Source: Candidatus Neomarinimicrobiota bacterium
GTDB lineage: Bacteria > Fidelibacterota > Marinisomatia > Marinisomatales > TCS55
Reading direction: 5' to 3'
DNA length: 64,000 bases
Assembly (NCBI GenBank): GCA_018651745.1
Contig: JABIDL010000022.1
Location: 43,294 to 107,293 of the forward strand
The notes beneath the pieces were generated by a model. It was not told the origin of the DNA and searched no databases. It saw nothing but the letters and a program-made list of their open reading frames with translations. Positions 36,015 through 44,904 of the stretch are shown in pieces (the stretch's first letter is position 1; every line of letters begins with the position of its first letter). A program made the translations under genes and the position numbers.

Positions 36015-39000
36015 TTAAATATTGACCTGTAAACCAAAACGCACCATTCTTGGAATTCCCCAATTCCCTGGAGAACTTAGGCGATCCAAATACAGAGCAT
36101 TCCCATCTGTTCCGGGATAATTAGCTTTTTGAGATGAAACCCAAGCTCTGCCTTCCGGAGTTTCCAACCAAGCATCGTCGTCTGCTTGACCACTAGCCGT
36201 ATAGACATCATATACATTTTCCTGGTTCAGCATATTCAAAACCAGTACATAAGCATTCAAACGAACGCCGCCCACGTTAAAACCTTTGTCGGCGCGAATG
36301 TCCAATCGGGATGTCCAAGGCTTTCTGCCTGAATTAACAGCTGCAGTCGGAATATTCCAACCGCGCCCAAACACTTCGCTTTGTATGGTAGATGGAGTGT
36401 AAGCCTGTCCGCTTCCAAATGTAACCACACTATTCACACCAAAGTCATATCGGCTATTGCGGTAATCCACCATAAGCGATCCTGTATGATTTTGATCATA
36501 CGACAATCGGTTTAATGTGGTTGGATATGTATCACCCGTCCATGCAATATTAAAATTATTAGCCGCCGCAGAACCTGTTCCGCGAGCGTCCATGTAGGTG
36601 TAGTTAAAATCGGCCATAAAACCCTTAACCCGGCGAAGACTCAAGTTCACTGAGAACCCTGTTGTTACACCATAATCACCGTTTTGGTATTGGGCCCAGC
36701 TAAATTCTGAACCGTCCACATATGCTCGCGTTTCAGCAGAAGGATACCCGCGATTTTTCATAAAAATATAATCCCGGATTTCCTTGTAATACCCCGTTAC
36801 ATGTACGGCAGCATTTTGACCTATTTGCTGATCAAACCCAACTTCGTATGACGTTGTTCTCTCCGGCTTTAAACCCGGGTTTGGAGAAACGGTCATGTTG
36901 CCCTGTGTCAGATTTGCATCAAGATGTGTGTCAGAAAGATATAAAAGATTCATCGGAGGCGCCTGCCAATAGGTCCCATACTGAGCATGGAACACTGTCT
37001 TATCCGTTACCGGGAAAGCAAAACCAAGCCTTGGATGAATCGCAGTGTGTGTTTCTACTGCTTTCCAGGCATGGGTGCCGGCCGCTAAGCCAAGGGGACC
37101 GTCCCCCGGGGCGCCATTTCTATCAATGCGTCCGTTCGTTGTGTAAACATAGTCAAAGCCTTCGCTTGTTCCATCTGGTGCCTGAGCATTGGGGTTGAAA
37201 GATTCAAATGCCAAGCCGAATTGGACAACCACGTCTTTGAGTTCAATCTTATCTTGGACATATAAGCGCATTTCAACCGGTTTGCCGGGTTCCTGACCGT
37301 GGTCTGTTTCTGCATAGCTGTCTGTCTCATCCCCGAAAATATTGTAACCAATATTATGGACATAAGCATTTCGGTACACAGCAAAATTCCAATCAGCCAA
37401 ATCGGCGGCATCGTTGACTCCGTCGCCATTATAATCACCGGCCTCCTCTATCGAAACAGAACCATCATAATTTGTATCAATCATAGCTATGTTTTGATAA
37501 ATCTCTCGACCTTGCGACATGCGATATTCACGGATCGTGGTTGAATAATATTCTAATCCCGCCTTGAGCTCGTGAACACCCGTTTGGCTAACAAAATCCG
37601 TTCTCAACCCTGTCGTATTTTGATCGCGATCTACCCAATCGCCAATTTGAGATCCATACCCTGAAAAATTTACAAGGCCCGGTACAGCAAGGGTGTTTTG
37701 ACCATGATCTCTATAATAATAGGTGGCAGCATCAACAGACGTTGAACGCTTCCCGAGATTTTCTATATTATCCCTTCCATAAAGATTGGGATTCCCATCT
37801 TCCTGATGGTACATATTCAAACTGGCAATTGCTTTTACATAAGACTTAGGAGACAAAGCAAACGTTGCATTTAAATATCCATAGGTGTGGTTTGATTTAT
37901 AATTGGCGTTGTTTTCCCAGTTCAGTAGCTGATAGCTATGCGAATAGGTGTTTTCATCATATCCATAGTACCCACCACCAACTTTAATTCTTAAAGGACT
38001 CATATCAAAAAGTAAGTTCCCAAAAAATTTCGTGGTTTTATCACCGGAATTTCTTTTGGGACCATATTTTCTGGCATAATTAGAAGCGGTAACATAGGTC
38101 GTGTCATACACGCTTCCACCGCCAACCTTTAAGCTGTCCATCGTCGTGTTGTCTTTAACAAATTGTTCTGCATAAATCATTCCTGTAGGCAGATCCGTCG
38201 CGTAATTTCCTGATGTGGGCGTATAGGTTGTGTCATAACCCATCGCTTCCCATTGATCTTGGGAATAAACAGCTACGTCTGCAAAAGGCGCCGGAGCAAA
38301 AGAAGGGCTATTATCTAAAGAAGATTCAATTTCAGCATTCAAATACCAACGAATATTATTTGATAATGGACCGCCAACATTAAAATTAAAAATTTGGTTT
38401 CCATAACTGTACAGCGCATCTTTATCTAATCCTGGGGTTGTACTTCCCAAATCTTGGACCATTTCTACACCGCCCGAAATCCGGTCTCCACCGCTTTTGG
38501 TAGCCACATTAATAACTCCGCCATTTGCGCCGCCATATTCAGCTGAAAAGCCACCAGCCTGAACTGAAATTTGTTCGGTACCACTTTGGCTTAAAGATGT
38601 GGTTAAATTGCCACCACTCCAGCGGTTTTTAACCAAAACACCATCAACATAATAAGCGTTGTCGCCACTACGACCACCACGGAAATGCCCATCCACAACA
38701 CCCGTTTGAAGATTCACTACACTGCTAACGTCTCTCAATGGTAAAGCTTGAATGACTTCAGCGTCTACAATTTGTGTAGTGTTGGTTGCGTTTTTATTAA
38801 TAAGAGGTCTCTCAGCAACAACGGTTACGCTTTCACCTTCAACCGAGGCCACATCAAGACTGAAATCTTGAACTGTTGTTAAATCGGGATTAACGCGAAT
38901 GTTATTAACCGTTAGCGTTTTATACCCGATGTGCTGTGCTTGAACGGAGTAATTCCCGACAGGAGCGTCCAGAATGTAAAACCGTCCACCTTCATCGGTG

Positions 39001-39155
39001 GCTGCACCCAAAGATGTGCCGACTACTAGGACATTTGCGCCTGCAAGAGCTTCGCCATCAGCAGATTGTACTGAACCTGCCAATTTACCAGACGTCTGAG
39101 CCAAAACAATGGCCGGAAGAACAGCTATCGCAAGAAAAAGAGTAAGCTTTTTCAT
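36015..39155 (-). CDS. SusC-like TonB-dependent receptor
   Basis: The 1046-residue protein has a signal peptide (to about residue 19) and a carboxypeptidase-regulatory domain at about 23-105 (AGSVQSADGEALAGANVLVVG, then YSVQAQHIGYKTLTVNNIRV). The plug lies at about 108-225 (PLINKNATNTTQIVDAEVI, RSGDNAYYVDGVLVKN, SVQAGGFSAEYGGANGGVINV) and a very large barrel follows. A Ca-binding-like stretch (MIDTNYDGSVSIEEAGDYNGDGV) sits in an extracellular loop. The final FGLQVNI is a typical barrel end. A strong ribosome site (GGAGGTATAAT) precedes the start. It is the first gene of the receptor, cargo, PorV operon, with a CRP-like palindrome about 200 bases upstream. Confidence 0.9.
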   Translation of the reverse strand: MKKLTLFLAIAVLPAIVLAQTSGKLAGSVQSADGEALAGANVLVVGTSLGAATDEGGRFYILDAPVGNYSVQAQHIGYKTLTVNNIRVNPDLTTVQDFSLDVASVEGESVTVVAERPLINKNATNTTQIVDAEVIQALPLRDVSSVVNLQTGVVDGHFRGGRSGDNAYYVDGVLVKNRWSGGNLTTSLSQSGTEQISVQAGGFSAEYGGANGGVINVATKSGGDRISGGVEMVQDLGSTTPGLDKDALYSYGNQIFNFNVGGPLSNNIRWYLNAEIESSLDNSPSFAPAPFADVAVYSQDQWEAMGYDTTYTPTSGNYATDLPTGMIYAEQFVKDNTTMDSLKVGGGSVYDTTYVTASNYARKYGPKRNSGDKTTKFFGNLLFDMSPLRIKVGGGYYGYDENTYSHSYQLLNWENNANYKSNHTYGYLNATFALSPKSYVKAIASLNMYHQEDGNPNLYGRDNIENLGKRSTSVDAATYYYRDHGQNTLAVPGLVNFSGYGSQIGDWVDRDQNTTGLRTDFVSQTGVHELKAGLEYYSTTIREYRMSQGREIYQNIAMIDTNYDGSVSIEEAGDYNGDGVNDAADLADWNFAVYRNAYVHNIGYNIFGDETDSYAETDHGQEPGKPVEMRLYVQDKIELKDVVVQFGLAFESFNPNAQAPDGTSEGFDYVYTTNGRIDRNGAPGDGPLGLAAGTHAWKAVETHTAIHPRLGFAFPVTDKTVFHAQYGTYWQAPPMNLLYLSDTHLDANLTQGNMTVSPNPGLKPERTTSYEVGFDQQIGQNAAVHVTGYYKEIRDYIFMKNRGYPSAETRAYVDGSEFSWAQYQNGDYGVTTGFSVNLSLRRVKGFMADFNYTYMDARGTGSAAANNFNIAWTGDTYPTTLNRLSYDQNHTGSLMVDYRNSRYDFGVNSVVTFGSGQAYTPSTIQSEVFGRGWNIPTAAVNSGRKPWTSRLDIRADKGFNVGGVRLNAYVLVLNMLNQENVYDVYTASGQADDDAWLETPEGRAWVSSQKANYPGTDGNALYLDRLSSPGNWGIPRMVRFGLQVNI

Positions 39156-39351
39156 ATTATACCTCCATAAATGGTGACTTGAATTGTTGTTTCTGTGTTT
39201 CGTTGCAATTTTTATTTTTATTTAATAGACATTAATCCACAAGTTGCGCCAACTGTGCTAGCGCTGATTAATAAAAGATAGACATTATTAAAAACGTTTG
39301 TCAAGACAAATTTGGTTCTATTAAATAACAAGACCTGCCTGTCGGCGAATG

Positions 39352-39369
39352 ATGTGATTTACATCACAT
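39352..39369. promoter_or_regulatory. CRP/FNR-family palindrome upstream of the TonB receptor operon
   Basis: The sequence ATGTGATTTACATCACAT has perfect half sites TGTGA and TCACA with a 6-base spacer, the classical CRP consensus. It lies about 197 bases before the receptor start at 39155 and about 70 bases beyond the stop (40157-39423 gene) on the same strand. Direct contact by a CRP-type regulator is predicted. An FNR box differs (TTGAT-N4-ATCAA). Confidence 0.6.
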
Positions 39370-39422
39370 TGGGTATTTCAGCCTTTATTAAAATCAACCA
39401 ATTATAGATTTGCTCATCTATT

Positions 39423-40157
39423 CTATTTTCTCAGCAACGCCTTCGAAAATCGTCTTTCAGGAATATCTGAATCAAATTCAATTTCATCAATAATCCATTC
39501 CGTTCCTCTGCTGTTTCTTTTTAGCTCATCTTTAAAAATATATTTAGATGGAAACCATCGTCCTTGCACTTTTTTAATGCCGTCCATCGTTGCAGTTTTC
39601 AAAAGTTTCCCGCTTTTAGCGTATAGTTCTTCCTTCGTGGGGAGAAGATATTCTTTATCAATCCATGCACGTCGTTTTGGGTAGGACAATCCTTTTATCT
39701 TGGCATCCAAAACCATAATCCAATGGTCGCGTCCGTTGATTGTGACCGACCCTTCCAGCGTTGATGTATAAAGATTGGTCAAGGATTCGTCTTCCATCAT
39801 GTCTTTGTATGACATATCCGAACCCATGACTGATTGCCGTAACATATGACCAGAGATTTGTATTAACCGATCGGTTTGGGGAGAGTATGTCCAGAGTTTA
39901 TCTCCCACTTTTAACATTTTAGTTCCCGCTTCTCGTGGGGGAGAAAGATATTCCGTAAAGGCTAAATCTGTTCCAACTACCCAATTTTTCGATTCAATGG
40001 TTCGACTCGCTCGCCGTCCATGAACCACCATTTTGCTGGTTAAAATTCGACTCTTTGCATTCAGATTATCATCCATTGCCTGAATGATTTCTTCAACGGT
40101 CATTTGCTCTTGCCCAAACAAACATGAAAATAATATTAGTAAAATAATTTGTTTCAT
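39423..40157 (-). CDS. LolA-fold outer-membrane lipoprotein-sorting protein
   Basis: The 244-residue protein has a signal peptide (residues 1-15, ending CLFGQ). The mature part has the LolA/LolB/RseB-like fold pattern, MTVEEIIQAMDDNLNAKSRI, WVVGTDLAFTEYLSPPREAGTKML, LWTYSPQTDRLIQISGHMLRQ and SYPKRRAWIDKEYLLPTKEELY. This is typical of proteins of PF17131 that sit beside MacB/LolCDE-like ABC permeases. It lies at the end of such an operon (ATP-binding protein, two permeases) with a repeat between. It probably receives or carries lipids or lipoproteins in the periplasm. Confidence 0.75.
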   Translation of the reverse strand: MKQIILLILFSCLFGQEQMTVEEIIQAMDDNLNAKSRILTSKMVVHGRRASRTIESKNWVVGTDLAFTEYLSPPREAGTKMLKVGDKLWTYSPQTDRLIQISGHMLRQSVMGSDMSYKDMMEDESLTNLYTSTLEGSVTINGRDHWIMVLDAKIKGLSYPKRRAWIDKEYLLPTKEELYAKSGKLLKTATMDGIKKVQGRWFPSKYIFKDELKRNSRGTEWIIDEIEFDSDIPERRFSKALLRK

Positions 40158-40181
40158 AATCTTAATTCCCTATTTCTTCTT

Positions 40182-40327
40182 TTGACAGGATTAACAGGAT
40201 TGACAAGATAAAAAATATGGATTGATGGATGAGTAACTTTAAAAAAGTTCCTATGGTAAGTTTGTCGAACCATACTTCAGCAAAGGTGTTTTTTTCATTC
40301 ATCCAGTTCATCCTGTTATCCCGTCAA
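40182..40327. repeat. Inverted-repeat element B (MITE-like, shares ends with element A)
   Basis: The left end, ttgacaggattaacaggat, and the right end, whose complement is ttgacgggataacaggat, form an imperfect 18-bp terminal inverted repeat around about 110 bases with no gene. The same end sequence bounds element A at 42805-43010. It lies between the second permease stop and the LolA-like gene. It could be a mobilised miniature element or an mRNA-stabilising palindrome. Confidence 0.6.
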
Positions 40328-40337
40328 TTTTTTCCAA

Positions 40338-41624
40338 TTACGTTTCCAATTCCTTAAAAAGTTGCGCCATTTCCCGTTTATAAATCGCTCGTCCTGCCAG
40401 CATAGTGCCCAATACCGTTGCCAACACTCCGGGAATAATCCCGATATAATATAAGTCGGGTGTCACTTTCGTGTAAAAAACAGATGACATGATCATTGTT
40501 GTGGTATTCAAGTTTTCAAACGCTGCTGAATAATCCATACCAACTTCCTGCACATAATATGTTAAGGGTAAACCGATTATGGTGCCAATTATGGTGCCTA
40601 TGGTACCGATAATAACCGATTCCAAAATGAGCGAGCGATACACTTGCCCTTTTGTTTCTCCCATGGCAAGGCGAACACCAATTTCACCGTATCTACGGAG
40701 TCCGCTCATAATGCCCATGTTCCATAACACAATCATTGCAATGAGAAGAAAAATCCCAAGAATGATGAAAACAGACCAATCTACTAAGTCAATCATGGTT
40801 CCCATTTGATTTGTATCTCGAAGGGCAATCATACTTGAGCGAAAAATGTCAGATGTATCTGAATTGGCGGCGTTGAATTCGTCCCGAATGTTAAGCGATG
40901 CATCATCGTCGTAATATAAATCATGTGTAAAACCAAGAAGCTCTGACGCAGCATTTTCCATATCCAACGCCAAGCGGGCGCCTTCAATGTCCACCAGTAC
41001 CATCTGTTTATCCAGAGGTCCCATGCCGAGATTAAATGTGCCAACCACCGTAAAATTGAACGTGGTAAATGCATTATTCATTGTTGTTCCGATATAGGTT
41101 ACGTGGTCTCCAAGTGATAATCCAAGTTTATCAGCTAATTTATGTCCCACTAAAGCTTCCCTAGGGTCCTGAATCATGCGTCCCAAAACAATGCGTTTTT
41201 CCAATTCCCATAATTCATATTGGCGGGATTCTGATGATAAAAAATCAATTCCGTATGACATGATTGGGCCTTGGGATTTTGTTTCGCCCTGTTCATCGGG
41301 AAGGTCTAATAATCCTGCAAATGTAATGCGAGGTGACCAAAAATAATCTGAATACACTGAGCTCAAAACTTCGGATATTTCGCCTACATTCATCAGAGCA
41401 AGATCGTTGGGCATGAGTTGACTTTCTTCCTGATATGCGCGGGTCATGATCTTTACATGCCCCGATGAAATCACGGCTGTATCCCGGAACATTCCATTCA
41501 TGGTTCCCACAAGAAATCCTCGGTTGAAAATCACCAATGCCACTATGAGCGATACAACAATGATCGGGAATAAACTGCGAGACCGATCTCGGATAATTCC
41601 TTTTAATACAAATTTTAGCATCAA
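40338..41624 (-). CDS. ABC transporter permease, MacB/LolC-E type
   Basis: The 428-residue protein has an N-terminal transmembrane helix (about 18-38), a large periplasmic domain of about 230 residues and a C-terminal FtsX-like module with three helices. The MacB/FtsX domain lies in FIILGIFLLIAMIVLWNMGIMSGLRRYGEIGVRLAMGETKGQVYRSLILESVIIG. It overlaps the sister permease by 4 bases and stands after the ATP-binding protein in the operon. The pair with ATPase 42992-43705 forms a mechanotransmitting transporter of the Lol or Mac kind. The substrate is not evident; the neighbouring LolA-like protein suggests lipoproteins or lipids. Confidence 0.82.
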   Translation of the reverse strand: MMLKFVLKGIIRDRSRSLFPIIVVSLIVALVIFNRGFLVGTMNGMFRDTAVISSGHVKIMTRAYQEESQLMPNDLALMNVGEISEVLSSVYSDYFWSPRITFAGLLDLPDEQGETKSQGPIMSYGIDFLSSESRQYELWELEKRIVLGRMIQDPREALVGHKLADKLGLSLGDHVTYIGTTMNNAFTTFNFTVVGTFNLGMGPLDKQMVLVDIEGARLALDMENAASELLGFTHDLYYDDDASLNIRDEFNAANSDTSDIFRSSMIALRDTNQMGTMIDLVDWSVFIILGIFLLIAMIVLWNMGIMSGLRRYGEIGVRLAMGETKGQVYRSLILESVIIGTIGTIIGTIIGLPLTYYVQEVGMDYSAAFENLNTTTMIMSSVFYTKVTPDLYYIGIIPGVLATVLGTMLAGRAIYKREMAQLFKELET

Positions 41625-42793
41625 TTAACCTTTCCGCGAAGAGCGTCTGTGGGCTTCATTTTTGCGATGCGACGCGACGGCAAATAGCTCAAAATTAAGA
41701 CGACGAATGAAATAAATATCGTGGTCGTTACAAAGAGCCCCATGGAATAAACGGGGATTAACCTTTTTGCAACAATAAGTCCCATTTCTGAATAATCAAT
41801 GGGTAATGGAATACCATAAAGTGCAAAATAAATAAAAACAGGACCGCCTAAAATCAATGTCATAATTAAGGCAAAAAAGGCATTCATTCCGCCTTCTAAT
41901 GTAAATAAACCGACCACACGAAACCGTGTCATTCCCACTGCCATAAGTGTGCCAATTTCTTTACGTCGTCGGAAAATAGATAATATTTGTGAATTGAAAA
42001 TGCCCATCCCCGCCAATGCCAATAAAATTAAATACATAATTTGCGCCCCCGGTTCATCGGCTTCAATCATGGCTTCCATGTCTCGCATTAAATAATTCAC
42101 ATCTCTATAAATCCATTTTCCTTTATCTTTAACTGTGGAAATATTTTTGTCAAATGTAACAAAGGTGGCTTCGTTTTCCATGTCCAGCATTGTTTGCGCA
42201 CGTTCCAGCGGAATCCAAATGGTGCCCACATCCACTTTAAAATTTTCCGTTTCCATGATGTGAATGACGACACCTTCATCTGCGTCGTAAGTTTTATTTG
42301 CATCTAACCATCGGATGGCGAATGAATCGCCTACTTTCAATTTTGTATATTTTGCCATACCGCTTCCCATGAGCACCGGAATCAAACCGTCAGCTTCTTT
42401 CAAGAGCGATTTTGTAGGGATATTTACAATGGACTGTTCCGGTTCAATGCCTTTCATCATAACAGGCATCATGCGGCCGTTAGGATAAATAGACGCCTGG
42501 CTCACCAAAATAGAAAATGCCTTTTCGTTTTCAATTAATTCACGTATTTCCACCGGAGGAACACCGTGAGAATCTTCGTAAGAAAAAGCATCCAACGGAT
42601 CATATTCCGGGTGCCAATACGCACCGCCGGCCACTTCCGTATCAATGGTAACTTGCTTGGCGTGGGAACGCATGCCGTCATACATCCCGGAAACAAAAAT
42701 AATCATAAAGAAAGAGACGGCGGTTACAAATACATTCAGCCAAGTCCTCATACCGGCACCGACGAGATTTTTTATGGCAAGATTAAAAAGCAT
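41621..42793 (-). CDS. ABC transporter permease, MacB/LolC-E type
   Basis: The 390-residue protein has the same architecture as its downstream partner: a first helix at about 15-36, a periplasmic domain of about 200 residues, and an FtsX-like C-domain (ILLALAGMGIFNSQILSIFRRRKEIGTLMAVGMTRFRVVGLFTLEGG). It ends with YLPSRRIAKMKPTDALRGKVN, with the conserved P-x-x-A-L-R coupling terminus. It shares ATGA with the next gene. The ATP-binding gene lies upstream on the same strand, separated by repeat element A (198 bases between the ATG and the ATPase stop). Confidence 0.82.
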   Translation of the reverse strand: MLFNLAIKNLVGAGMRTWLNVFVTAVSFFMIIFVSGMYDGMRSHAKQVTIDTEVAGGAYWHPEYDPLDAFSYEDSHGVPPVEIRELIENEKAFSILVSQASIYPNGRMMPVMMKGIEPEQSIVNIPTKSLLKEADGLIPVLMGSGMAKYTKLKVGDSFAIRWLDANKTYDADEGVVIHIMETENFKVDVGTIWIPLERAQTMLDMENEATFVTFDKNISTVKDKGKWIYRDVNYLMRDMEAMIEADEPGAQIMYLILLALAGMGIFNSQILSIFRRRKEIGTLMAVGMTRFRVVGLFTLEGGMNAFFALIMTLILGGPVFIYFALYGIPLPIDYSEMGLIVAKRLIPVYSMGLFVTTTIFISFVVLILSYLPSRRIAKMKPTDALRGKVN

Positions 42794-42804
42794 TATTTTC
42801 CTTA

Positions 42805-43010
42805 TTAGACAGGATTACAGGATTGACAAGATGATTCTTTGCGAAAGTTGTTTTTACTTCCGCAAAGTTACGTTTTTGCCGAAGTATCCATTTGCTTTCA
42901 TAACTTTTATTCTTGCTAATTTTTTTCATAATTATTTAATTTTCAAAGGTTACCCATCTTTGCGGAAGTTTGAAACTTTCGCAAAGAATTATCATCTTGT
43001 TATCCCGTCA
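42805..43010. repeat. Inverted-repeat element A (nested dyads, MITE-like)
   Basis: Three nested inverted pairs can be drawn: outer acaagatgat (42826-42835) with its complement at 42991-43000; middle ctttgcgaaagtt (42837-42849) with aactttcgcaaag (42974-42986); inner acttccgcaaag (42856-42867) with ctttgcggaagt (42958-42969). The outermost bases resemble the ends of element B. There is no gene inside. The right end runs into the 3' end of the ATP-binding gene and supplies its last codons. The whole would form a long hairpin in RNA. Confidence 0.65.
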
Positions 43011-43705
43011 ACTTCAATTTCTTCATCTTTTACAATTTTTCCGTCTTCCAAATGAATAATCCGGCGAAGGTAGGCCATAATTTTTTCATCGTGTGTTGCG
43101 AAAATAAACGATGTGCTTAGTTCTTTGTTTAAGCGAACCATTATTTTCATAATCTGATGAGAATTTTCCACATCCAAATTTGCTGTAGGTTCGTCCGCTA
43201 ATATTAACTCCGGCTCATGAACAATTGCTCGAGCAATGGCTGTCCGTTGACATTCGCCACCGCTCAATTGGGCCGGGCGAGAATCAATTTTTTCAGTGAG
43301 CCCTACCCATTCCACTGCTTGTTTTACCAATCGTTCCCGTTCCTTTGAGTCCACCTTATTCAAAATGAGCGGCAATTCCACATTTTCAAAAACGGTGTAA
43401 ACGGGCAGCAAATTATAGCTCTGAAAAATAAATCCCATTTGAGTTTTTCGCATGGAAGCCCGTCCGTTATGAGATGCAGAGCCCAACTCCATCCCAAGCA
43501 CATTCACATCGCCTTTTGTAGGTGAATCAAGACCGCCGATGATATTTAAAAGGGTCGTTTTTCCCGAACCGGATGGGCCCACCAAGCCCATAAATTCAGC
43601 TTTTTCCAATCCGAGATTTATATCACTCAATGCTGTGAAAAAGCCCCCGCCAACAGGAAATTGCTTGAGAAGGTTTTTGATTTCGACTACATTGTTATTT
43701 GACAT
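42992..43705 (-). CDS. ABC transporter ATP-binding protein, LolD/MacB type
   Basis: The 237-residue protein has Walker A (GLVGPSGSGKTTLLNII), the Q-loop (MGFIFQSYNLLP), the signature (LSGGECQRTAIARAIVHEPELILADEPTANLD, with Walker B and catalytic Glu) and an H-loop (FATHDEKI). It is the first gene of the ABC cassette that includes the two permeases downstream. The C-terminal residues VDGITR and stop are encoded by the right arm of repeat element A, which suggests insertion near the original stop. Confidence 0.92.
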   Translation of the reverse strand: MSNNNVVEIKNLLKQFPVGGGFFTALSDINLGLEKAEFMGLVGPSGSGKTTLLNIIGGLDSPTKGDVNVLGMELGSASHNGRASMRKTQMGFIFQSYNLLPVYTVFENVELPLILNKVDSKERERLVKQAVEWVGLTEKIDSRPAQLSGGECQRTAIARAIVHEPELILADEPTANLDVENSHQIMKIMVRLNKELSTSFIFATHDEKIMAYLRRIIHLEDGKIVKDEEIEVDGITR

Positions 43706-43712
43706 ATTTTTT

Positions 43713-43782
43713 TAGCCACGAAGGCTCAAAGGCTCGCAGAAAATAATTAATGAATCTTTGTGCCTTTGAGCCTTCGTGGCTA
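43713..43782. repeat. Hairpin element C with perfect 21-bp arms
   Basis: The sequence tagccacgaaggctcaaaggc at 43713-43733 is the exact reverse complement of that at 43762-43782, with a 28-base centre. It lies between the barrel gene stop (43792) and the ATPase start (43705), so it is transcribed in the operon. The base sequence differs from elements A and B. Confidence 0.65.
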
Positions 43783-43791
43783 TCTCCATTT

Positions 43792-44904
43792 TTAATGATT
43801 GTAAATGAACATGAATTGAATTCCTGATCCAAATCCTGCAACTGTTTTTGGTAAATATTCTTCCGCAATACTGTAATCTGATCTTTGAGGGCTCTGCGAT
43901 AAAATCAAATTTAAGCTGAATTGATCAAAGGTCGCACTCCAACGCAAATAATTATACGCTCTATCTTCCTTCCAGTCAATTTGAGAAATGAACATAATTG
44001 AGTGAATCATCCCCAAAGGCAGCATGGCCATAAAAGCTGTGAATGTTTGGTCATCAGATTCAGCGTTTTTGACAAACATGGATTCAGTCATTATCAACAG
44101 TCCGTTGGAAATGGGCACGGTGTAATCGGCACCAATAGTGGCCATTTTAATATCTGTATTTTCAGACGTAATAAAGGCGGTTTCTAACCATGAACCAACA
44201 AATCCATCATGACGAATATCGAAGGCAAATCGTTGGTGTCGTTCGGAAATCATAAATCCCAATTGTCCAACTTGTTGCACCGTTTCGGACGGATCGGAAT
44301 GAAATGTAAATCCCAATTCTCCTAAAAAAGATGAGAGTTCTACTCGACCGCCAAAAGACACCGTGTCCTGCTCATTTTGAATGGCCCATGACCAAATGGA
44401 AATCGCGTTGGACGGAAACCATTTGAGACGAAACGCTTCGACACCATCGGTTTGATTGGTCGGGTCTTTTAAGTCAATGGTATCGAACCAGGAAAGTGTT
44501 CGCAAAATTTGTGATGGACCAAATACAATTTTTTGCAACCCAAGTCTAGCTTCCAATTTTTCAGATGAATACCGAGCCCAAAGACGGTGAATTTTTTCTC
44601 GATTAGAAACAAGAGAATAGCCGGAATAAAAACGGTCTAATCGGTAAGCCCATTCAAAATCAACAAAAGAGAAATCAGATAAATCCTGATATAAGGAAAG
44701 TGTGGGAATGTAACCAAATGTTGATTCATAAGCAGATTGCTCGGCGGGCACATCATTTCCTGTAAGACCGCTCGCCCAAAATTGACCTTTTGTTGAAAAA
44801 GGATTCCCATATAAAAAATTTGAAATCACACAAATCGTAATGTACAAAAAATAAATGGATAGGCATCGTTTACTTCGATTAATTTCCACAATCATTTGCT
44901 CCAA
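43792..44904 (-). CDS. Predicted outer-membrane barrel protein, unknown
   Basis: The 370-residue protein has a hydrophobic N-terminus (residues about 14-33, YFLYITICVISNFLYG). Alternating amphipathic strands follow, many with aromatic ends, for example SYFVDFEWAYRLDRFYSGYSLVS-like segments and a final AGFGSGIQFMFIYNH. LEARLGLQKIVFGPSQILRTLSWFDTIDLKDPT is reminiscent of porins for lipids or phosphonates. I do not recognise the family. Stop of the upstream gene (44892) overlaps the start by 13 bases, and the ABC ATPase gene follows, so it is likely the outer-membrane partner of the transporter. Confidence 0.6.
   Translation of the reverse strand: MEQMIVEINRSKRCLSIYFLYITICVISNFLYGNPFSTKGQFWASGLTGNDVPAEQSAYESTFGYIPTLSLYQDLSDFSFVDFEWAYRLDRFYSGYSLVSNREKIHRLWARYSSEKLEARLGLQKIVFGPSQILRTLSWFDTIDLKDPTNQTDGVEAFRLKWFPSNAISIWSWAIQNEQDTVSFGGRVELSSFLGELGFTFHSDPSETVQQVGQLGFMISERHQRFAFDIRHDGFVGSWLETAFITSENTDIKMATIGADYTVPISNGLLIMTESMFVKNAESDDQTFTAFMAMLPLGMIHSIMFISQIDWKEDRAYNYLRWSATFDQFSLNLILSQSPQRSDYSIAEEYLPKTVAGFGSGIQFMFIYNH

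Noticed and set aside
42794..42991. Small peptide gene in the gap between permease and ATPase
   Set aside because: All frames are short; the region is fully explained by nested inverted repeats.
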